Shown: positions 37,064 through 46,335 of the stretch, in pieces | Numbering within the stretch: the stretch's first letter is position 1 | Layout: each line of letters begins with the position of its first letter | DNA from: Desulfobacterales bacterium | Lineage (GTDB): Bacteria > Desulfobacterota > Desulfobacteria > Desulfobacterales > JAQWFD01 | Assembly: GCA_028704555.1 (NCBI GenBank) | Contig: JAQWFD010000017.1 | Coordinates: 1-64,000 of the forward strand | DNA length: 64,000 nt | Reading direction: 5' to 3' | Notes under the pieces: generated by a model | What the model was told of the DNA's origin: nothing | The model's input: the letters and a program-made list of their open reading frames with translations, nothing else | The model's database searches: none | Translations under genes and position numbers: made by a program

Positions 37064-38116
37064 TTATTTATTTCGGTTTTCAGGCCTGAGTGCCCGGACC
37101 GCGGCTCCGGTCCGCCACATTTCAGAATTTTTAATCGCAGCCAGTTCTTTATCCAGTTTTTCACGATAATCCGGTGAACTGTTGACATCGAGTACCCGTT
37201 GGGTTTCTTTTCCCGTTACCACGCTGTCATACAGGTCATCAAATACCGGAACCACAGCGTCCCTGAATTTCGGCGCCCAGTCCAGCGCCCCTCTTTGGGC
37301 CGTGGTGCTGGTGGCGGCAAACATCCAGTCCATGCCATTTTCAGCCACCAGCCGGATCAGACTCTGCGTCAGTTCCTCAACAGTTTCATTAAAGGCTTCG
37401 CTGGGGCTGTGACCATTTTTTCTCAATACATTGTACTGGGCTTCCATGACGCCGGCCAGACAGCCCATTAAAACACCCCGTTCTCCGGTCAGGTCACTGT
37501 GTACTTCCTTTTCAAATGTCGTGGAGAACAGGTACCCGGAGCCGATCGCAATTCCCATGGCCAGCGCACGATCCTTGGCTTTTCCGGTATAGTCCTGAAA
37601 AACGGCAAAACTGGAATTAATGCCGCTTCCATTGAGAAAGTTTGTCCGGACGCTTTTGCCTGAGCCTTTGGGCGCTGCCAGAATCACATCCACGTTGGCC
37701 GGTGGGATGATGCCGGTCTGATCTTTGTACACGATTGAAAATCCGTGTGAAAAATACAGCGCATCGCCTTCGTTGAGATATTTTTTGAGCGTAGGCCAGA
37801 AGGCCATCTGACCGGCATCGGAGAGAAGATATTGAATGACGGTTGCTTTCCGTGCGGCCTCTTCCAGCGGAAACAGGGTTTTGCCGGGAACAAAACCGTC
37901 TTTAACCGCGTGGTCCCACGATTTGCTGTTTTTTCTCTGTCCCACGATGACGTTAAATCCGTTGTCTCTCATATTCAGCGACTGGCCGGGGCCCTGGATT
38001 CCATAGCCCAGGACGGCAATCGTTTCATTTTTCAGAACCTCTTTCGCCTTTTCAAGAGGAAACTCCTCAGAAGTAATCACCTCTTCAATAACGCCTCCAA
38101 AATCGATATTTGCCAT
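37064..38116 (-). CDS. ilvC: Ketol-acid reductoisomerase, fungal/Bacteroidetes-like type
   Basis: Isomerises and reduces acetolactate or acetohydroxybutyrate, the second common step of Ile/Val synthesis. 350 residues, short class I length. The NADPH motif reads GYGIQGPGQSLNMRDNG rather than the usual bacterial GYGSQGHAHALNLRDSG. Other stretches (SHGFSIVYKD, APKGSGKSVR, NGHSPSEAFNETVEE, TAQRGALDW) recall fungal mitochondrial Ilv5. The metal-binding acidic residues lie in ERGVLMG and NETVEE. Arg/Ser residues in VGQRKNSKS suit NADPH. About 97 bp downstream of ilvN; a period-7 tract lies between. Confidence 0.94.
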   Translation of the reverse strand: MANIDFGGVIEEVITSEEFPLEKAKEVLKNETIAVLGYGIQGPGQSLNMRDNGFNVIVGQRKNSKSWDHAVKDGFVPGKTLFPLEEAARKATVIQYLLSDAGQMAFWPTLKKYLNEGDALYFSHGFSIVYKDQTGIIPPANVDVILAAPKGSGKSVRTNFLNGSGINSSFAVFQDYTGKAKDRALAMGIAIGSGYLFSTTFEKEVHSDLTGERGVLMGCLAGVMEAQYNVLRKNGHSPSEAFNETVEELTQSLIRLVAENGMDWMFAATSTTAQRGALDWAPKFRDAVVPVFDDLYDSVVTGKETQRVLDVNSSPDYREKLDKELAAIKNSEMWRTGAAVRALRPENRNK

Positions 38117-38164
38117 GTTTTTCTCCTTATTCCTTATATCTGTTGTTATCTGTTATCGGACATA

Positions 38165-38213
38165 TGTCCTTTGTCCTTTGTCCTTTGTCCTCTGATCTCT
38201 GACCTCTGTCACT
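38165..38213. repeat. Period-7 tract: TGTCCTT units
   Basis: Three exact TGTCCTT units followed by TGTCCTC, TGATCTC, TGACCTC and TGTCACT, filling the spacer between ilvN and ilvC. Degenerating units at one end suggest growth and decay by slippage. Confidence 0.85.
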
Positions 38214-38702
38214 TCACTTCGCTTCCCGGAACAGAGCGATAATCCCGGTCCGGGCGATTTCCTTGATTCCTATGGGTTTTAAAAGACTGAGGATTGCCGA
38301 CAGCTTGCTCTGATCTCCGGTGATTTCAAGCGTATAATGATCCGTTCCCACGTCGACGACCCTGCACCGGAAGATATCGACAATTCTGAGGATTTCAGCC
38401 CGGTTTTCGGGTTTGGCTTTGACCTTGATCAACACCATTTCCCGTTCCACGTACTCGGTTCCGGTCAGCTCATGGACTTTAATCACATTCACAAGCTTGT
38501 TGAGTTGTTTTTTAATCTGTTCAACCAGCGGCGGATTGGCCTGGGTCACTATGGTAATTCTTGAAACTCCGGCCTCTGTCGTTTCTGCGACGCACAGGCT
38601 TTCAATATTATAGCCTCTTCCGCTGAATAAGCCGATGATTCGTGACAGCACGCCAGCTTCATTGTCCACAAGAATGGAAAGTATATTTTTTTCTTCTGTC
38701 AT
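38214..38702 (-). CDS. ilvN: Acetolactate synthase small (regulatory) subunit
   Basis: ACT-domain subunit giving valine feedback control to acetolactate synthase. 162 residues from ATG 38702, which lies behind AAGGAT; an upstream open extension to 38774 overlaps ilvB and is not used. The N-terminal ACT domain shows LVDNEAGVLSRIIGLFSGRGYNIESL. A second domain runs from about residue 80 (ENRAEILRIVDIFRCRVVDVG). 16 bp downstream of ilvB, so the two subunits are made together. Confidence 0.95.
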   Translation of the reverse strand: MTEEKNILSILVDNEAGVLSRIIGLFSGRGYNIESLCVAETTEAGVSRITIVTQANPPLVEQIKKQLNKLVNVIKVHELTGTEYVEREMVLIKVKAKPENRAEILRIVDIFRCRVVDVGTDHYTLEITGDQSKLSAILSLLKPIGIKEIARTGIIALFREAK

Positions 38703-38718
38703 ATCGAATATCCTTACA

Positions 38719-40404
38719 TTACACCAGAAGCATTTCGGTAATCGGAGCACCTGCCGGCACCATCGGATAGACACATTCTTCCGGTTCGATGATAAAATTC
38801 ATAATCACAGGCTTAGGGCAGGCCAGACCCTGCTCGAGAACCGATTTTACCTCATCGGGTTTTTCAGCCTTAAATCCCACCGCACCGAACGCTTCAGCCA
38901 GTTTGACAAAATCAGGCGTATGATCCATTCTGGTGCTGGCATATCGCTTGTCATAAAACAATTCCTGCCATTGCCGAACCATTCCCAGATACCCGTTGTT
39001 CAGAATGACCACCTTTACGGGAAGGCCGTATTGAACCGCTGTGGCCAGTTCCTGAATGTTCATCTGTATGCTTCCGTCACCGGCAATATCGACAACCAGC
39101 TGCTCCGGACAGGCAATCTGAGCGCCGATGGCTGCCGGCAGTCCAAAGCCCATACAACCCAGACCCCCGGATGTAATAAAATGATCCGGCTGGTCAAAAT
39201 GATAATACTGGGCAGTCCACATCTGGTTCTGGCCGACTTCAGTGGTGATGATGGCTTTTCCGCCGGTCAGTTCATACAGCGTTTCGATCACATATTGCGG
39301 TTTGATCCTGTCGCTCAGGCAGTAGGCCAGCGGGTTGGTATCCTTCCACACCTTAATCTGATCCATCCAGTCTTTTCGGGTGGCCGTCAGATCTCCGAGC
39401 TTGACCTCATCGATGAGCTGGTTCAGGTACTGCAGGCTGATTTTACAATCGCCTACCACCGGAATTGTCACGTGAACGTTTTTCCGGATGGAGGTCGGAT
39501 CAATATCAATCTGGACAATTTTTGCCTGGGAGGCAAACGAATCGGTTTTTCCGGTTACCCGATCGTCAAACCGGACGCCGATACCGATGAGCAAATCACA
39601 TTCGGATGTAGACATGTTGGCCCGGTAGGTGCCATGCATGCCCAGCATCCCAAGCCATAACGGATCGGTAGCCGGAAAAGCCCCCAGCCCCATGAGGGAT
39701 GCGGTAACCGGAATCCGGGCTTTTCGGGCAAATTCAGTCAGCTCCCCGGATGATTTCGACAGGATGACACCGCCGCCGGCAAAGATAACCGGCCTTTTGG
39801 CCTGCTGAATCAGTTCGATGACCTTCTGAAGCTGCTTTTTATTCGGTTTATAATTCGGATTGTAGGATTGCAATTTAATTTTTTTGGTAGATGTGTAATT
39901 GATGGAATTTTTAATCACATCTTTAGGCAGATCTACCAGAACCGGCCCGGGTCTGCCGGATCGGGCGATATAGAACGCTTCCCTCAAGACCCTCTGCAAA
40001 TCCTCGGTATTTTTGACCAGATAATTATGCTTGGTACAGGGACGGGTAATACCCACAATATCGACTTCCTGAAAGGCGTCATTTCCGATCAGATGGGTCG
40101 GAACCTGGCCACAGAGAATGACCATGGGAACCGAATCCATATACGCGGATGCGATTCCGGTAACGGCATTGGTGGCTCCGGGTCCGGAGGTTACCAGGCA
40201 GACGCCCACACGACCGCTGGCTCTCGAATATCCGTCCGCGGCATGAGCCGCCGCCTGCTCATGGCGAACCAGAATATGGCGGATATCGGTCCGTTCCAGT
40301 TCATCATATATGTCGATGGTTGCGGCACCCGGATATCCGAAAATCGTATCCACGCCTTCTTCTTTGAGCACTTTCATTAAAATTTGTGCGCCGGTTAGTT
40401 TCAT
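38719..40404 (-). CDS. ilvB: Acetolactate synthase large (catalytic) subunit
   Basis: Thiamine-diphosphate enzyme that condenses two pyruvates, or pyruvate and 2-oxobutyrate. 561 residues. The catalytic glutamate lies in RHEQAAAHAADGY (about residue 50), the FAD region is central, and the ThDP motif is GDGSIQMNIQE...NNGYLGM. ATG 40404 starts the family-typical MKLTGAQILMK; the frame is open to 40536, but that extension overlaps the ilvD end and reads a degenerate spacer. Second gene of the ilv operon. Confidence 0.96.
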   Translation of the reverse strand: MKLTGAQILMKVLKEEGVDTIFGYPGAATIDIYDELERTDIRHILVRHEQAAAHAADGYSRASGRVGVCLVTSGPGATNAVTGIASAYMDSVPMVILCGQVPTHLIGNDAFQEVDIVGITRPCTKHNYLVKNTEDLQRVLREAFYIARSGRPGPVLVDLPKDVIKNSINYTSTKKIKLQSYNPNYKPNKKQLQKVIELIQQAKRPVIFAGGGVILSKSSGELTEFARKARIPVTASLMGLGAFPATDPLWLGMLGMHGTYRANMSTSECDLLIGIGVRFDDRVTGKTDSFASQAKIVQIDIDPTSIRKNVHVTIPVVGDCKISLQYLNQLIDEVKLGDLTATRKDWMDQIKVWKDTNPLAYCLSDRIKPQYVIETLYELTGGKAIITTEVGQNQMWTAQYYHFDQPDHFITSGGLGCMGFGLPAAIGAQIACPEQLVVDIAGDGSIQMNIQELATAVQYGLPVKVVILNNGYLGMVRQWQELFYDKRYASTRMDHTPDFVKLAEAFGAVGFKAEKPDEVKSVLEQGLACPKPVIMNFIIEPEECVYPMVPAGAPITEMLLV

Positions 40405-40513
40405 GCTGGTTGTATTCCTTATCTGTTTTTCCAGGCGGGAGTTGTCAGTCGCCTGTTCCCAGTCCTGATCTCGTTCTGTTTGTCTGGTACTCCCTGCTGA
40501 TTTGACCCATCTC

Positions 40514-42184
40514 TCATTTGACCACAGCCCCTTCATTGGCCGATGACACCATCCGGGCGTATCTGCCCATGTAGCCGTGAGTTATTTTTGCCGGCGGCGG
40601 GGTCCAGGCAGCCAATCGATCATTTATTTCCTGATCCGGCACGTTCAGCCGGATAGTCTTTGAAGGGATATCGATGGAGATCAGATCACCTTCCCGGACA
40701 GCGGCTACAGGGCCTCCCTGCATGGCTTCCGGTGAAATATGGCCGATGGCCGCACCTCGCGTGCCACCGGAGAACCGTCCATCCGTGAGCAATGCGACAT
40801 GCGCGTCAAGGCCCATTCCGGCAATCGCCGATGTGGGCGTGAGCATTTCACGCATGCCCGGTCCGCCCATCGGACCTTCATAGCGGATGACGATGACATC
40901 TCCTTTTTGAATCCGGCCGGCCATAATCGCCTCTGTCGCTTCTTCCTCTGACTCAAACACTCTGGCAGGGCCTTGATGCTGAAGCATTTCATCCCTTACC
41001 GCCGATTGTTTGACCACACATCCCAGGGGGGCCAGATTTCCGAATAAAACAGCAAGGCCGCCTTGCGCATGATACGGATTTGCAATGGGCCGGATAACAT
41101 CGGTATCGAGAATGGGGCAGTGCCGTATGTTTTCCCCGGCAGTTTTTTCCGTCACCGTCATGCAGTCGGTATGGATCAGACCGGCACCCGAAAGTTCGTT
41201 CATCACCGCACTGATGCCGCCGGCGTAGTGCAGATCAACCAGATGGTCTTTGCCGCCGGGACTCAACGAACACAGATGCGGCGTTTTCCGGCTGACGTCG
41301 TTGATCAGATTCAGATCGATCGTAATTCCGGCTTCCCGGCCGATGGCCGGAAGATGGAGCACCGTGTTGGTGGAGCAACCCAGCGCCATATCTACGGTCA
41401 GCGCGTTCATGAATGCGTTGTCCGTCATGATTTTTTTAGGGGTGATCTGATGCTCCAGCAGATGAAGGATTTGCATGCCCGCCTGTTTGGCCAGACGGAT
41501 TCGGGCGGACATGACCGCTGGAATGGTCCCGTTGCCGGGCAGCGCCATGCCAATCGCTTCAGTCAGACAGTTCATGGAATTGGCTGTAAACATGCCGGCA
41601 CAGGAACCGCAGGTCGGGCAGGCCGCATCCTCAATGGCGGCCAGCTGGTCTTCGGTCATCTGGCCAGAGCGAACGGCTCCGACCGCCTCAAATACCGAGA
41701 TCAGATCGATTTTTTCATTGCCTTTTTTCCCGGGATACCTCCCCGGCAGCATGGGGCCACCGCTGATGACAATGGCGGGGATATTTATACGGGCAGCGGC
41801 CATCAACATGGCCGGCACGATTTTATCACAGTTGGGTACCAGTACCAGAGCGTCAAAGGCATGGGCGGTTGCCATGACTTCAACCGAATCGGCGATCAGC
41901 TCGCGGCTGGCCAGTGAATATTTCATGCCGACATGATTCATGGCAATGCCGTCGCAGACGCCGATGACTCCGAATTCGACAGGCGTTCCACCTGCCATGT
42001 AAACCCCGGCTTTTACCGCTTCAACGATTTTATCCAGATGGACGTGACCCGGAATCACTGCGTTTGCGGAATTGGCAATACCGATAAGCGGCCGGTTGAT
42101 TTCCGTATCGGTATAACCGATGGCCTTAAACAAAGAACGGTGTGGTGCCCTTTCAATCCCTTTCTTGGCAATGTCGCTTTTCAT
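40514..42184 (-). CDS. ilvD: Dihydroxy-acid dehydratase
   Basis: Fe-S enzyme dehydrating dihydroxy-acids to 2-oxoisovalerate and 2-oxo-3-methylvalerate. 556 residues. Cluster cysteines lie in PNCDKIVP and [14 protein letters not shown], and the C-terminal [15 protein letters not shown] is the usual signature. ATG 42184 has GGAAGGG about six bases ahead. It is the first structural gene of the operon and follows an attenuator leader (42207-42373), so expression is probably tuned to branched-chain aminoacyl-tRNA supply. Confidence 0.96.
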   Translation of the reverse strand: MKSDIAKKGIERAPHRSLFKAIGYTDTEINRPLIGIANSANAVIPGHVHLDKIVEAVKAGVYMAGGTPVEFGVIGVCDGIAMNHVGMKYSLASRELIADSVEVMATAHAFDALVLVPNCDKIVPAMLMAAARINIPAIVISGGPMLPGRYPGKKGNEKIDLISVFEAVGAVRSGQMTEDQLAAIEDAACPTCGSCAGMFTANSMNCLTEAIGMALPGNGTIPAVMSARIRLAKQAGMQILHLLEHQITPKKIMTDNAFMNALTVDMALGCSTNTVLHLPAIGREAGITIDLNLINDVSRKTPHLCSLSPGGKDHLVDLHYAGGISAVMNELSGAGLIHTDCMTVTEKTAGENIRHCPILDTDVIRPIANPYHAQGGLAVLFGNLAPLGCVVKQSAVRDEMLQHQGPARVFESEEEATEAIMAGRIQKGDVIVIRYEGPMGGPGMREMLTPTSAIAGMGLDAHVALLTDGRFSGGTRGAAIGHISPEAMQGGPVAAVREGDLISIDIPSKTIRLNVPDQEINDRLAAWTPPPAKITHGYMGRYARMVSSANEGAVVK

Positions 42185-42200
42185 CTTTTTCCCTTCCCAT

Positions 42201-42244
42201 AAAAAAAATCCGCTATCTGCTTCGGAGAGAGCGGATAACGGATT
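42201..42244 (-). terminator. ilv attenuator terminator
   Basis: On the minus strand AATCCGTTATC (42244-42234) pairs with GATAGCGGATT (42217-42207) in 11 pairs including one G-U, followed by a run of T to 42201. It sits 16 bases before the ilvD start codon, upstream of the ribosome site. The first arm can instead pair with GATAATGG (42282-42275), which overlaps the leader stop codon, as an antiterminator. Confidence 0.85.
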
Positions 42245-42280
42245 TGATGTTCAGATGACAGAAGTTAGTTTAAGCCATTA

Positions 42281-42373
42281 TCAAGCCTCTTCCCCGCAGC
42301 AGCTGATTAGAACCGCCACGAGGCTAATAATAACGACGCTAAGTATGAGGGTGACAATGATTGCTGTATTCAT
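42281..42373 (-). CDS. ilv operon leader peptide (attenuation)
   Basis: 30 residues, of which 15 are Ile, Val or Leu, densest in IIVTLILSVVIISLVAVLI. The peptide begins at ATG 42373 and ends at TGA 42281, between a promoter and a Rho-independent terminator directly ahead of ilvD. It parallels E. coli IlvL in size and content. The stop codon overlaps the predicted antiterminator arm, as ribosome-stalling attenuation requires. No strong Shine-Dalgarno is seen before the ATG, which is the main weakness of the call. Confidence 0.8.
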   Translation of the reverse strand: MNTAIIVTLILSVVIISLVAVLISCCGEEA

Positions 42374-42417
42374 AGTTTTTACATGTGTACTTCATTTGAA
42401 TATTAATAATTCCTGCT

Positions 42418-42446
42418 TGTTTAACAAGCCGGCCTGTGCTTGTCAA
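42418..42446 (-). promoter_or_regulatory. Putative sigma-70 promoter of the ilv operon
   Basis: On the minus strand TTGACA (42446-42441) is followed after exactly 17 bases by TAAACA (42423-42418). The -35 overlaps the topA stop codon. The -10 is poor, and it overlaps a 15-base palindrome GCTTGTT-A-AACAAGC (42415-42429) that could be an operator. Transcription would start near 42410, about 37 bases before the leader peptide. Confidence 0.55.
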
Positions 42447-44719
42447 GCCATTTCTCTGAATCCGCATTCTTTATTCAGACAAAGAATGCATGTGCCGGCC
42501 TTTTTGGTCGTTTTTTCAACCAGAAACTCGGCGCCGCACTGCGGGCATTTTCGGGGAATCGGTTTTTCCCAGATGGCAAATGTGCAGTCCGGATAACGGT
42601 TGCACCCGTAGAAAATTTTTCCGCGTTTGGAGCTTTTCTGAACCAGTTTCCCGCTGCAACCGGGTTCAGGACAATTGACACCGGTATCCTCACCCTGGCC
42701 GTTTGAACTCATAGACCGGGCGTTTTTACAGTCCGGGTAACCGCTGCATGCTAAAAATTGACCATACCGCCCCGTTTTAATCACCATCGGTTTTCCGCAT
42801 TTTTCACATATCTGATCTGAAACCTGATCCGGCGGGGGCTCAATCAGTTGAAAATTGCCTTTTTCATCCCGGAGGTAATTGCCGGTGAACGTACATTCCG
42901 GATAGCTGCTGCAGGCGATAAAGGCACCGTTCCGACCCATTTTTATATGAAGTGTCGCCTTGCATTTCGGACATTTCAGAGGGGTTGGCACTCCGACGCC
43001 TTTGACACTGAGCATCCCTTCGGTTGCAGCATCCAGTTCCGTTTTGAACGGAGTATAAAATCGTGTGAGCACCTGACAGGTGTTTTCTTCGGCAGATTCC
43101 AGCTTGTCCAGATCGTCTTCCATCTTTGAAGTGAAATCCACGTTTAAAATATCGGGAAAACTTTCAACCAAAAGGTCATTGACAATAAAGCCCAGTTCAT
43201 TGGGTCTGAAATAGTTTTTCATCAGGTCCACATACCCTTTATCGCGTATGGTGGATAAAATGCTTGCATAGGTGCTGGGCCGTCCGATGCCGTTTTCCTC
43301 GAGTTCTTTCACAAGGGAGGCTTCAGAGAATCTCGGGGGAGGGGCGGTAAAATGCTGTTTCGGGACGAGCTGATTCAGCTTCAGCACCTGACCCTTTGAA
43401 AGCGGTGGCAGGGGGCCTTTGTCTTTTTCCATCTCGCTTTCTGCTTTGGCATCCTCGGACAGGTACAGTATCATAAACCCCGGAAACGCAACCGTGGAAC
43501 CACTGGCGGTCAATTCGCAGTCATCGGTTTTGATCAGTACGGAGTTCTGGTTGATGAGGGCCTGTTTCATCTGAGAGGCGACAAAACGCTGCCATATAAG
43601 GGTGTATAATGCCAACTGGTCCTTATTCAGATGAGGCGCCACCTGCTCCGGCGAGTTCAATACGGATGAGGGCCTTATACATTCATGGGCGTCCTGTACT
43701 TTTTTTCGATTTTTGAATTCTCTGGGTTTGTCGATGACATAATCATTGCCATACTGACTTCGTATCCACTCCAGCGCTTCTAATGCCGCTTCTGACGCAA
43801 TGCGGGTGGAGTCGGTTCGCATATAGGTGATCAGCCCCACCGGTTCGCCGGGTCCGAGGTCAATGCCTTCATAGAGCTGTTGGGCGATGATCATGGTTTT
43901 TTTTGCGGAAAATCTGAGTTTTCGTATCGATTCCTGCTGGAGCTTGCTGGTGGTAAACGGGGGCATGGGATTACGTTTTGTTGTCTTGCTGATAATTTGA
44001 TCAACCGTAAAGGGTTGATCGGCCAGCGCTTTGACAATGGTATCCGCGCTGAGTTGATCGGTGATTTTAATTTTTTTGCCGTTTTTCCGGACCAGCTTTG
44101 CCGTAAATTCCGGCGGCGCAGCGCCTTCAAGATGTGCGGTGACTGACCAGTATTCTTCGGGTTCAAACGCCTGAATTGCCCGTTCCCGTTCACAGATGAT
44201 CCGAACGGCCACGGACTGGACCCGTCCGGCGCTCAGCCCCCGTTGAACTTTTTTCCACAGCAGGGGAGAAATTTGATAACCCACCAGCCGATCCAGAATC
44301 CGGCGCGCTTTTTGCGCCTCATATTTATGTTCGTTCAGCGGCTCGGGGGATGAAATCGCTTCATGAATGGCATTGCGGGTCAGTTCGTGAAACAGAACCC
44401 GATGAAATTTTCTTCCTTTTTTTTTCAATACATCTGCAGTATGGAATGCGATGGCTTCGCCTTCGCGGTCCGGGTCAGGGGCAAGAAAGATTTCAATGGC
44501 GCTGCCGGCCGCTTTTTTCAGCAAGGATATGATCTTCTGCTTCCCGGGAATCGTTTCATACTGGGGCTTGAACCCCTGTTCGATATCGATGCCGATTTCC
44601 TTTGACGGAAGGTCCATGATATGACCCACCGTTGCCACAACATTATAGCCATCGCCGAGATATTTTTTTATGGTTCTGACCTTTGTAGGTGATTCAACTA
44701 CCACAAGTGGTTTATCCAA
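42443..44719 (-). CDS. topA: DNA topoisomerase I
   Basis: Type IA topoisomerase relaxing negative supercoils. 758 residues. The N-terminal TOPRIM has VVESPTKVRTIKKYLG and the acidic PDPDREGEA; the active-site tyrosine lies in ITYMRTDSTR (about residue 304). The C-terminal third has four zinc ribbons (CPKCKATL, CEKCGKPM, CPEPGCSG, CPQCGAEF) that bind single-stranded DNA. It is downstream of dprA, and its stop codon overlaps the ilv promoter. Confidence 0.96.
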   Translation of the reverse strand: MDKPLVVVESPTKVRTIKKYLGDGYNVVATVGHIMDLPSKEIGIDIEQGFKPQYETIPGKQKIISLLKKAAGSAIEIFLAPDPDREGEAIAFHTADVLKKKGRKFHRVLFHELTRNAIHEAISSPEPLNEHKYEAQKARRILDRLVGYQISPLLWKKVQRGLSAGRVQSVAVRIICERERAIQAFEPEEYWSVTAHLEGAAPPEFTAKLVRKNGKKIKITDQLSADTIVKALADQPFTVDQIISKTTKRNPMPPFTTSKLQQESIRKLRFSAKKTMIIAQQLYEGIDLGPGEPVGLITYMRTDSTRIASEAALEALEWIRSQYGNDYVIDKPREFKNRKKVQDAHECIRPSSVLNSPEQVAPHLNKDQLALYTLIWQRFVASQMKQALINQNSVLIKTDDCELTASGSTVAFPGFMILYLSEDAKAESEMEKDKGPLPPLSKGQVLKLNQLVPKQHFTAPPPRFSEASLVKELEENGIGRPSTYASILSTIRDKGYVDLMKNYFRPNELGFIVNDLLVESFPDILNVDFTSKMEDDLDKLESAEENTCQVLTRFYTPFKTELDAATEGMLSVKGVGVPTPLKCPKCKATLHIKMGRNGAFIACSSYPECTFTGNYLRDEKGNFQLIEPPPDQVSDQICEKCGKPMVIKTGRYGQFLACSGYPDCKNARSMSSNGQGEDTGVNCPEPGCSGKLVQKSSKRGKIFYGCNRYPDCTFAIWEKPIPRKCPQCGAEFLVEKTTKKAGTCILCLNKECGFREMA

Positions 44720-44741
44720 AGCTTTCCCCTCTTACAATATA

Positions 44742-44852
44742 TGTCAGTCGCGAAAACTCAGTCGCGAGTCGAGATTTAAAGACAGATGTCAGAAATCAGA
44801 AGACAGAAATCAGAAGACAGAAATCAGAGGTCAGAGGTCAGAGGCCAGAGAA
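44742..44852. repeat. Period-7 tract: CAGAAAT/CAGAAGA/CAGAGGT units
   Basis: From 44783 nine or more consecutive 7-base units alternate CAGAAAT and CAGAAGA, then pass into CAGAGGT and CAGAGGC. Looser CAGTCGC/GAGTCGA units lie before. It is in the dprA-topA spacer, immediately upstream of the topA start. Confidence 0.88.
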
Positions 44853-44949
44853 CTGACGACTGTTTTTTTCGTTTACCTGCTGAAACACTCTGTATTTACG
44901 GCCAGATTTTAGCAGCCATCAGCTGTTTTCCCTCTTATACCTATATCAT

Positions 44950-45189
44950 TTACCGTGACCCCTGCACTAATTCTTGTTCCTTTGGCCCGACGGGCGGACA
45001 CGGGGGCCCGCCCCTGGGATAATGAAAATCAATCTTAACCCGGCTTTTGGGTATTATTCCATTTCTGTTCAGCGTAAGCTCGAATCTGAATGCTGAATGC
45101 TCAAAAATATCAGCCGGTTTGCCCTGTTGAGCTTTCAGCTTGGTGATAATTTTCAAAGCAAAAATTGGGTCAGCATGGATGATTTTCAT
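44950..45189 (-). CDS. Doubtful 79-aa frame between dprA and topA
   Basis: ATG 45189 starts a frame whose first 57 residues look like ordinary protein (MKIIHADPIFALKII...). The last 22 are the translation of the GC hairpin repeat (GGPPCPPVGPKE). It lies 20 bp after dprA on the same strand, and a GTG just upstream is also in frame. It could be a gene truncated by the repeat, or chance. No family is recognised. Confidence 0.3.
   Translation of the reverse strand: MKIIHADPIFALKIITKLKAQQGKPADIFEHSAFRFELTLNRNGIIPKSRVKIDFHYPRGGPPCPPVGPKEQELVQGSR
44990..45016. repeat. GC-rich hairpin repeat, copy 2
   Basis: CGGGCGGACACGGGGGCC followed by CGCCCCTGGG, the same hairpin as at 33278, 61116 and 63033. 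Here it lies about 140 bp from the period-7 tract of the dprA-topA spacer. Confidence 0.75.
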
Positions 45190-45209
45190 CACCCTACACC
45201 CTTTACCCC

Positions 45210-46325
45210 TTAACCATTTCGCGCCAAAGAAAAATAATTCCCCTCAGACTGGTGAACCATTCCTTTCAGCTCCAGCTGAAGCAATACGCCCTGAAGTTTT
45301 CCCGGCGTAAGGGCTGATTTGCAAATAAGATCGTCGATATGGACAGGATAGGCCTCAAGGCATTCGAAAACCATTGATTCATCAGCTGACAGGTCAGGAA
45401 GTCCAGGGTGCGGATGGGCATTGTCTGATTTCATACCGCTATGATCGGTTACATCAATAATATACGCGATTTCTTCGAGAATGTCATGTGCTGTTTCGAC
45501 CAGCTTGGCTCCCTGCTTGATGAGGCTGTGGGTGCCTGAACTTTTCATGGAATGGATACTGCCCGGAACTGCGAACACTTCCCGGTTCTGCTCTGCGGCC
45601 AAACGGGCTGTGATCAGAGAGCCGCTTTTTCTGGCAGCTTCAATGACCACCGTGCCCAGCGACATGCCGCTGATGATGCGATTTCGTGCGGGAAAATGAT
45701 ATGCTTCGGGCTCTGTCAGCAGTGGCAGTTCTGAAACTACCGCCCCGTTTTCAGCAATTTTGTGAAATAATTTTGTGTTTTCTGCCGGATAAATACGGTC
45801 CAGACCGCTTCCAAGCACTGCAACCGTTTGTCCCCCGGCCATGAGTGCGCCGTGATGAGCTGCGGTATCAATCCCCCGGGCCATGCCGCTGACAATCGTC
45901 AAATCGTGACGGGCAAGCGCCATGCTCAGGTCTCTGGCCGACGCCATACCATATGTGGTCGCCTTTCTTGCGCCCACAACCGCGATGTTTCGAATGGTTT
46001 TTTTCAGCGTACCGTACACATATAAAAACGGTGGCGGATCATAAATTTCCCGTAATCGGGGAGGATAAACATCATCGGTCAGGGTGATGACCTGATAGCC
46101 TTTTTTCTGAATCAGATCCATTTCTTTTTTGATATGATCCGGCAGGCTATGTCGGTTGATTCCGGAAACAAGCCGATGCGTTATCCCCTCAACCTGAATC
46201 AGCTCGTCATATGACGCGTTGAGAGCTGACTCCGGGGATCGAAAACGATCGATCAGCCGTTTAAAGAGCAGATTGCCGATACCCGGAACGCTTTTCAGCG
46301 TAAACCATGGCAGTATTTTTTCCAT
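45210..46325 (-). CDS. dprA: DNA-processing protein DprA
   Basis: Single-strand DNA binding protein that loads RecA in natural transformation. 371 residues. An N-terminal helix-hairpin-helix (VPGIGNLLFKRLI) precedes the Rossmann-like core with VGARKATTYG, VSGMARGIDTAAHHGAL and the signature FPARNRIISGMS. A C-terminal winged helix follows (about 310-371). It is 10 bp downstream of cpoB and upstream of topA, the usual neighbour in proteobacteria. Presence does not prove competence, since many non-transformable bacteria keep it. Confidence 0.95.
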   Translation of the reverse strand: MEKILPWFTLKSVPGIGNLLFKRLIDRFRSPESALNASYDELIQVEGITHRLVSGINRHSLPDHIKKEMDLIQKKGYQVITLTDDVYPPRLREIYDPPPFLYVYGTLKKTIRNIAVVGARKATTYGMASARDLSMALARHDLTIVSGMARGIDTAAHHGALMAGGQTVAVLGSGLDRIYPAENTKLFHKIAENGAVVSELPLLTEPEAYHFPARNRIISGMSLGTVVIEAARKSGSLITARLAAEQNREVFAVPGSIHSMKSSGTHSLIKQGAKLVETAHDILEEIAYIIDVTDHSGMKSDNAHPHPGLPDLSADESMVFECLEAYPVHIDDLICKSALTPGKLQGVLLQLELKGMVHQSEGNYFSLARNG

Positions 46326-46335
46326 ATCCCTGAAG

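Noticed and set aside
40405..40536. Upstream extension of ilvB
   Set aside because: It overlaps the end of ilvD and translates a degenerate spacer; MKLTGAQ at 40404 matches the family start.
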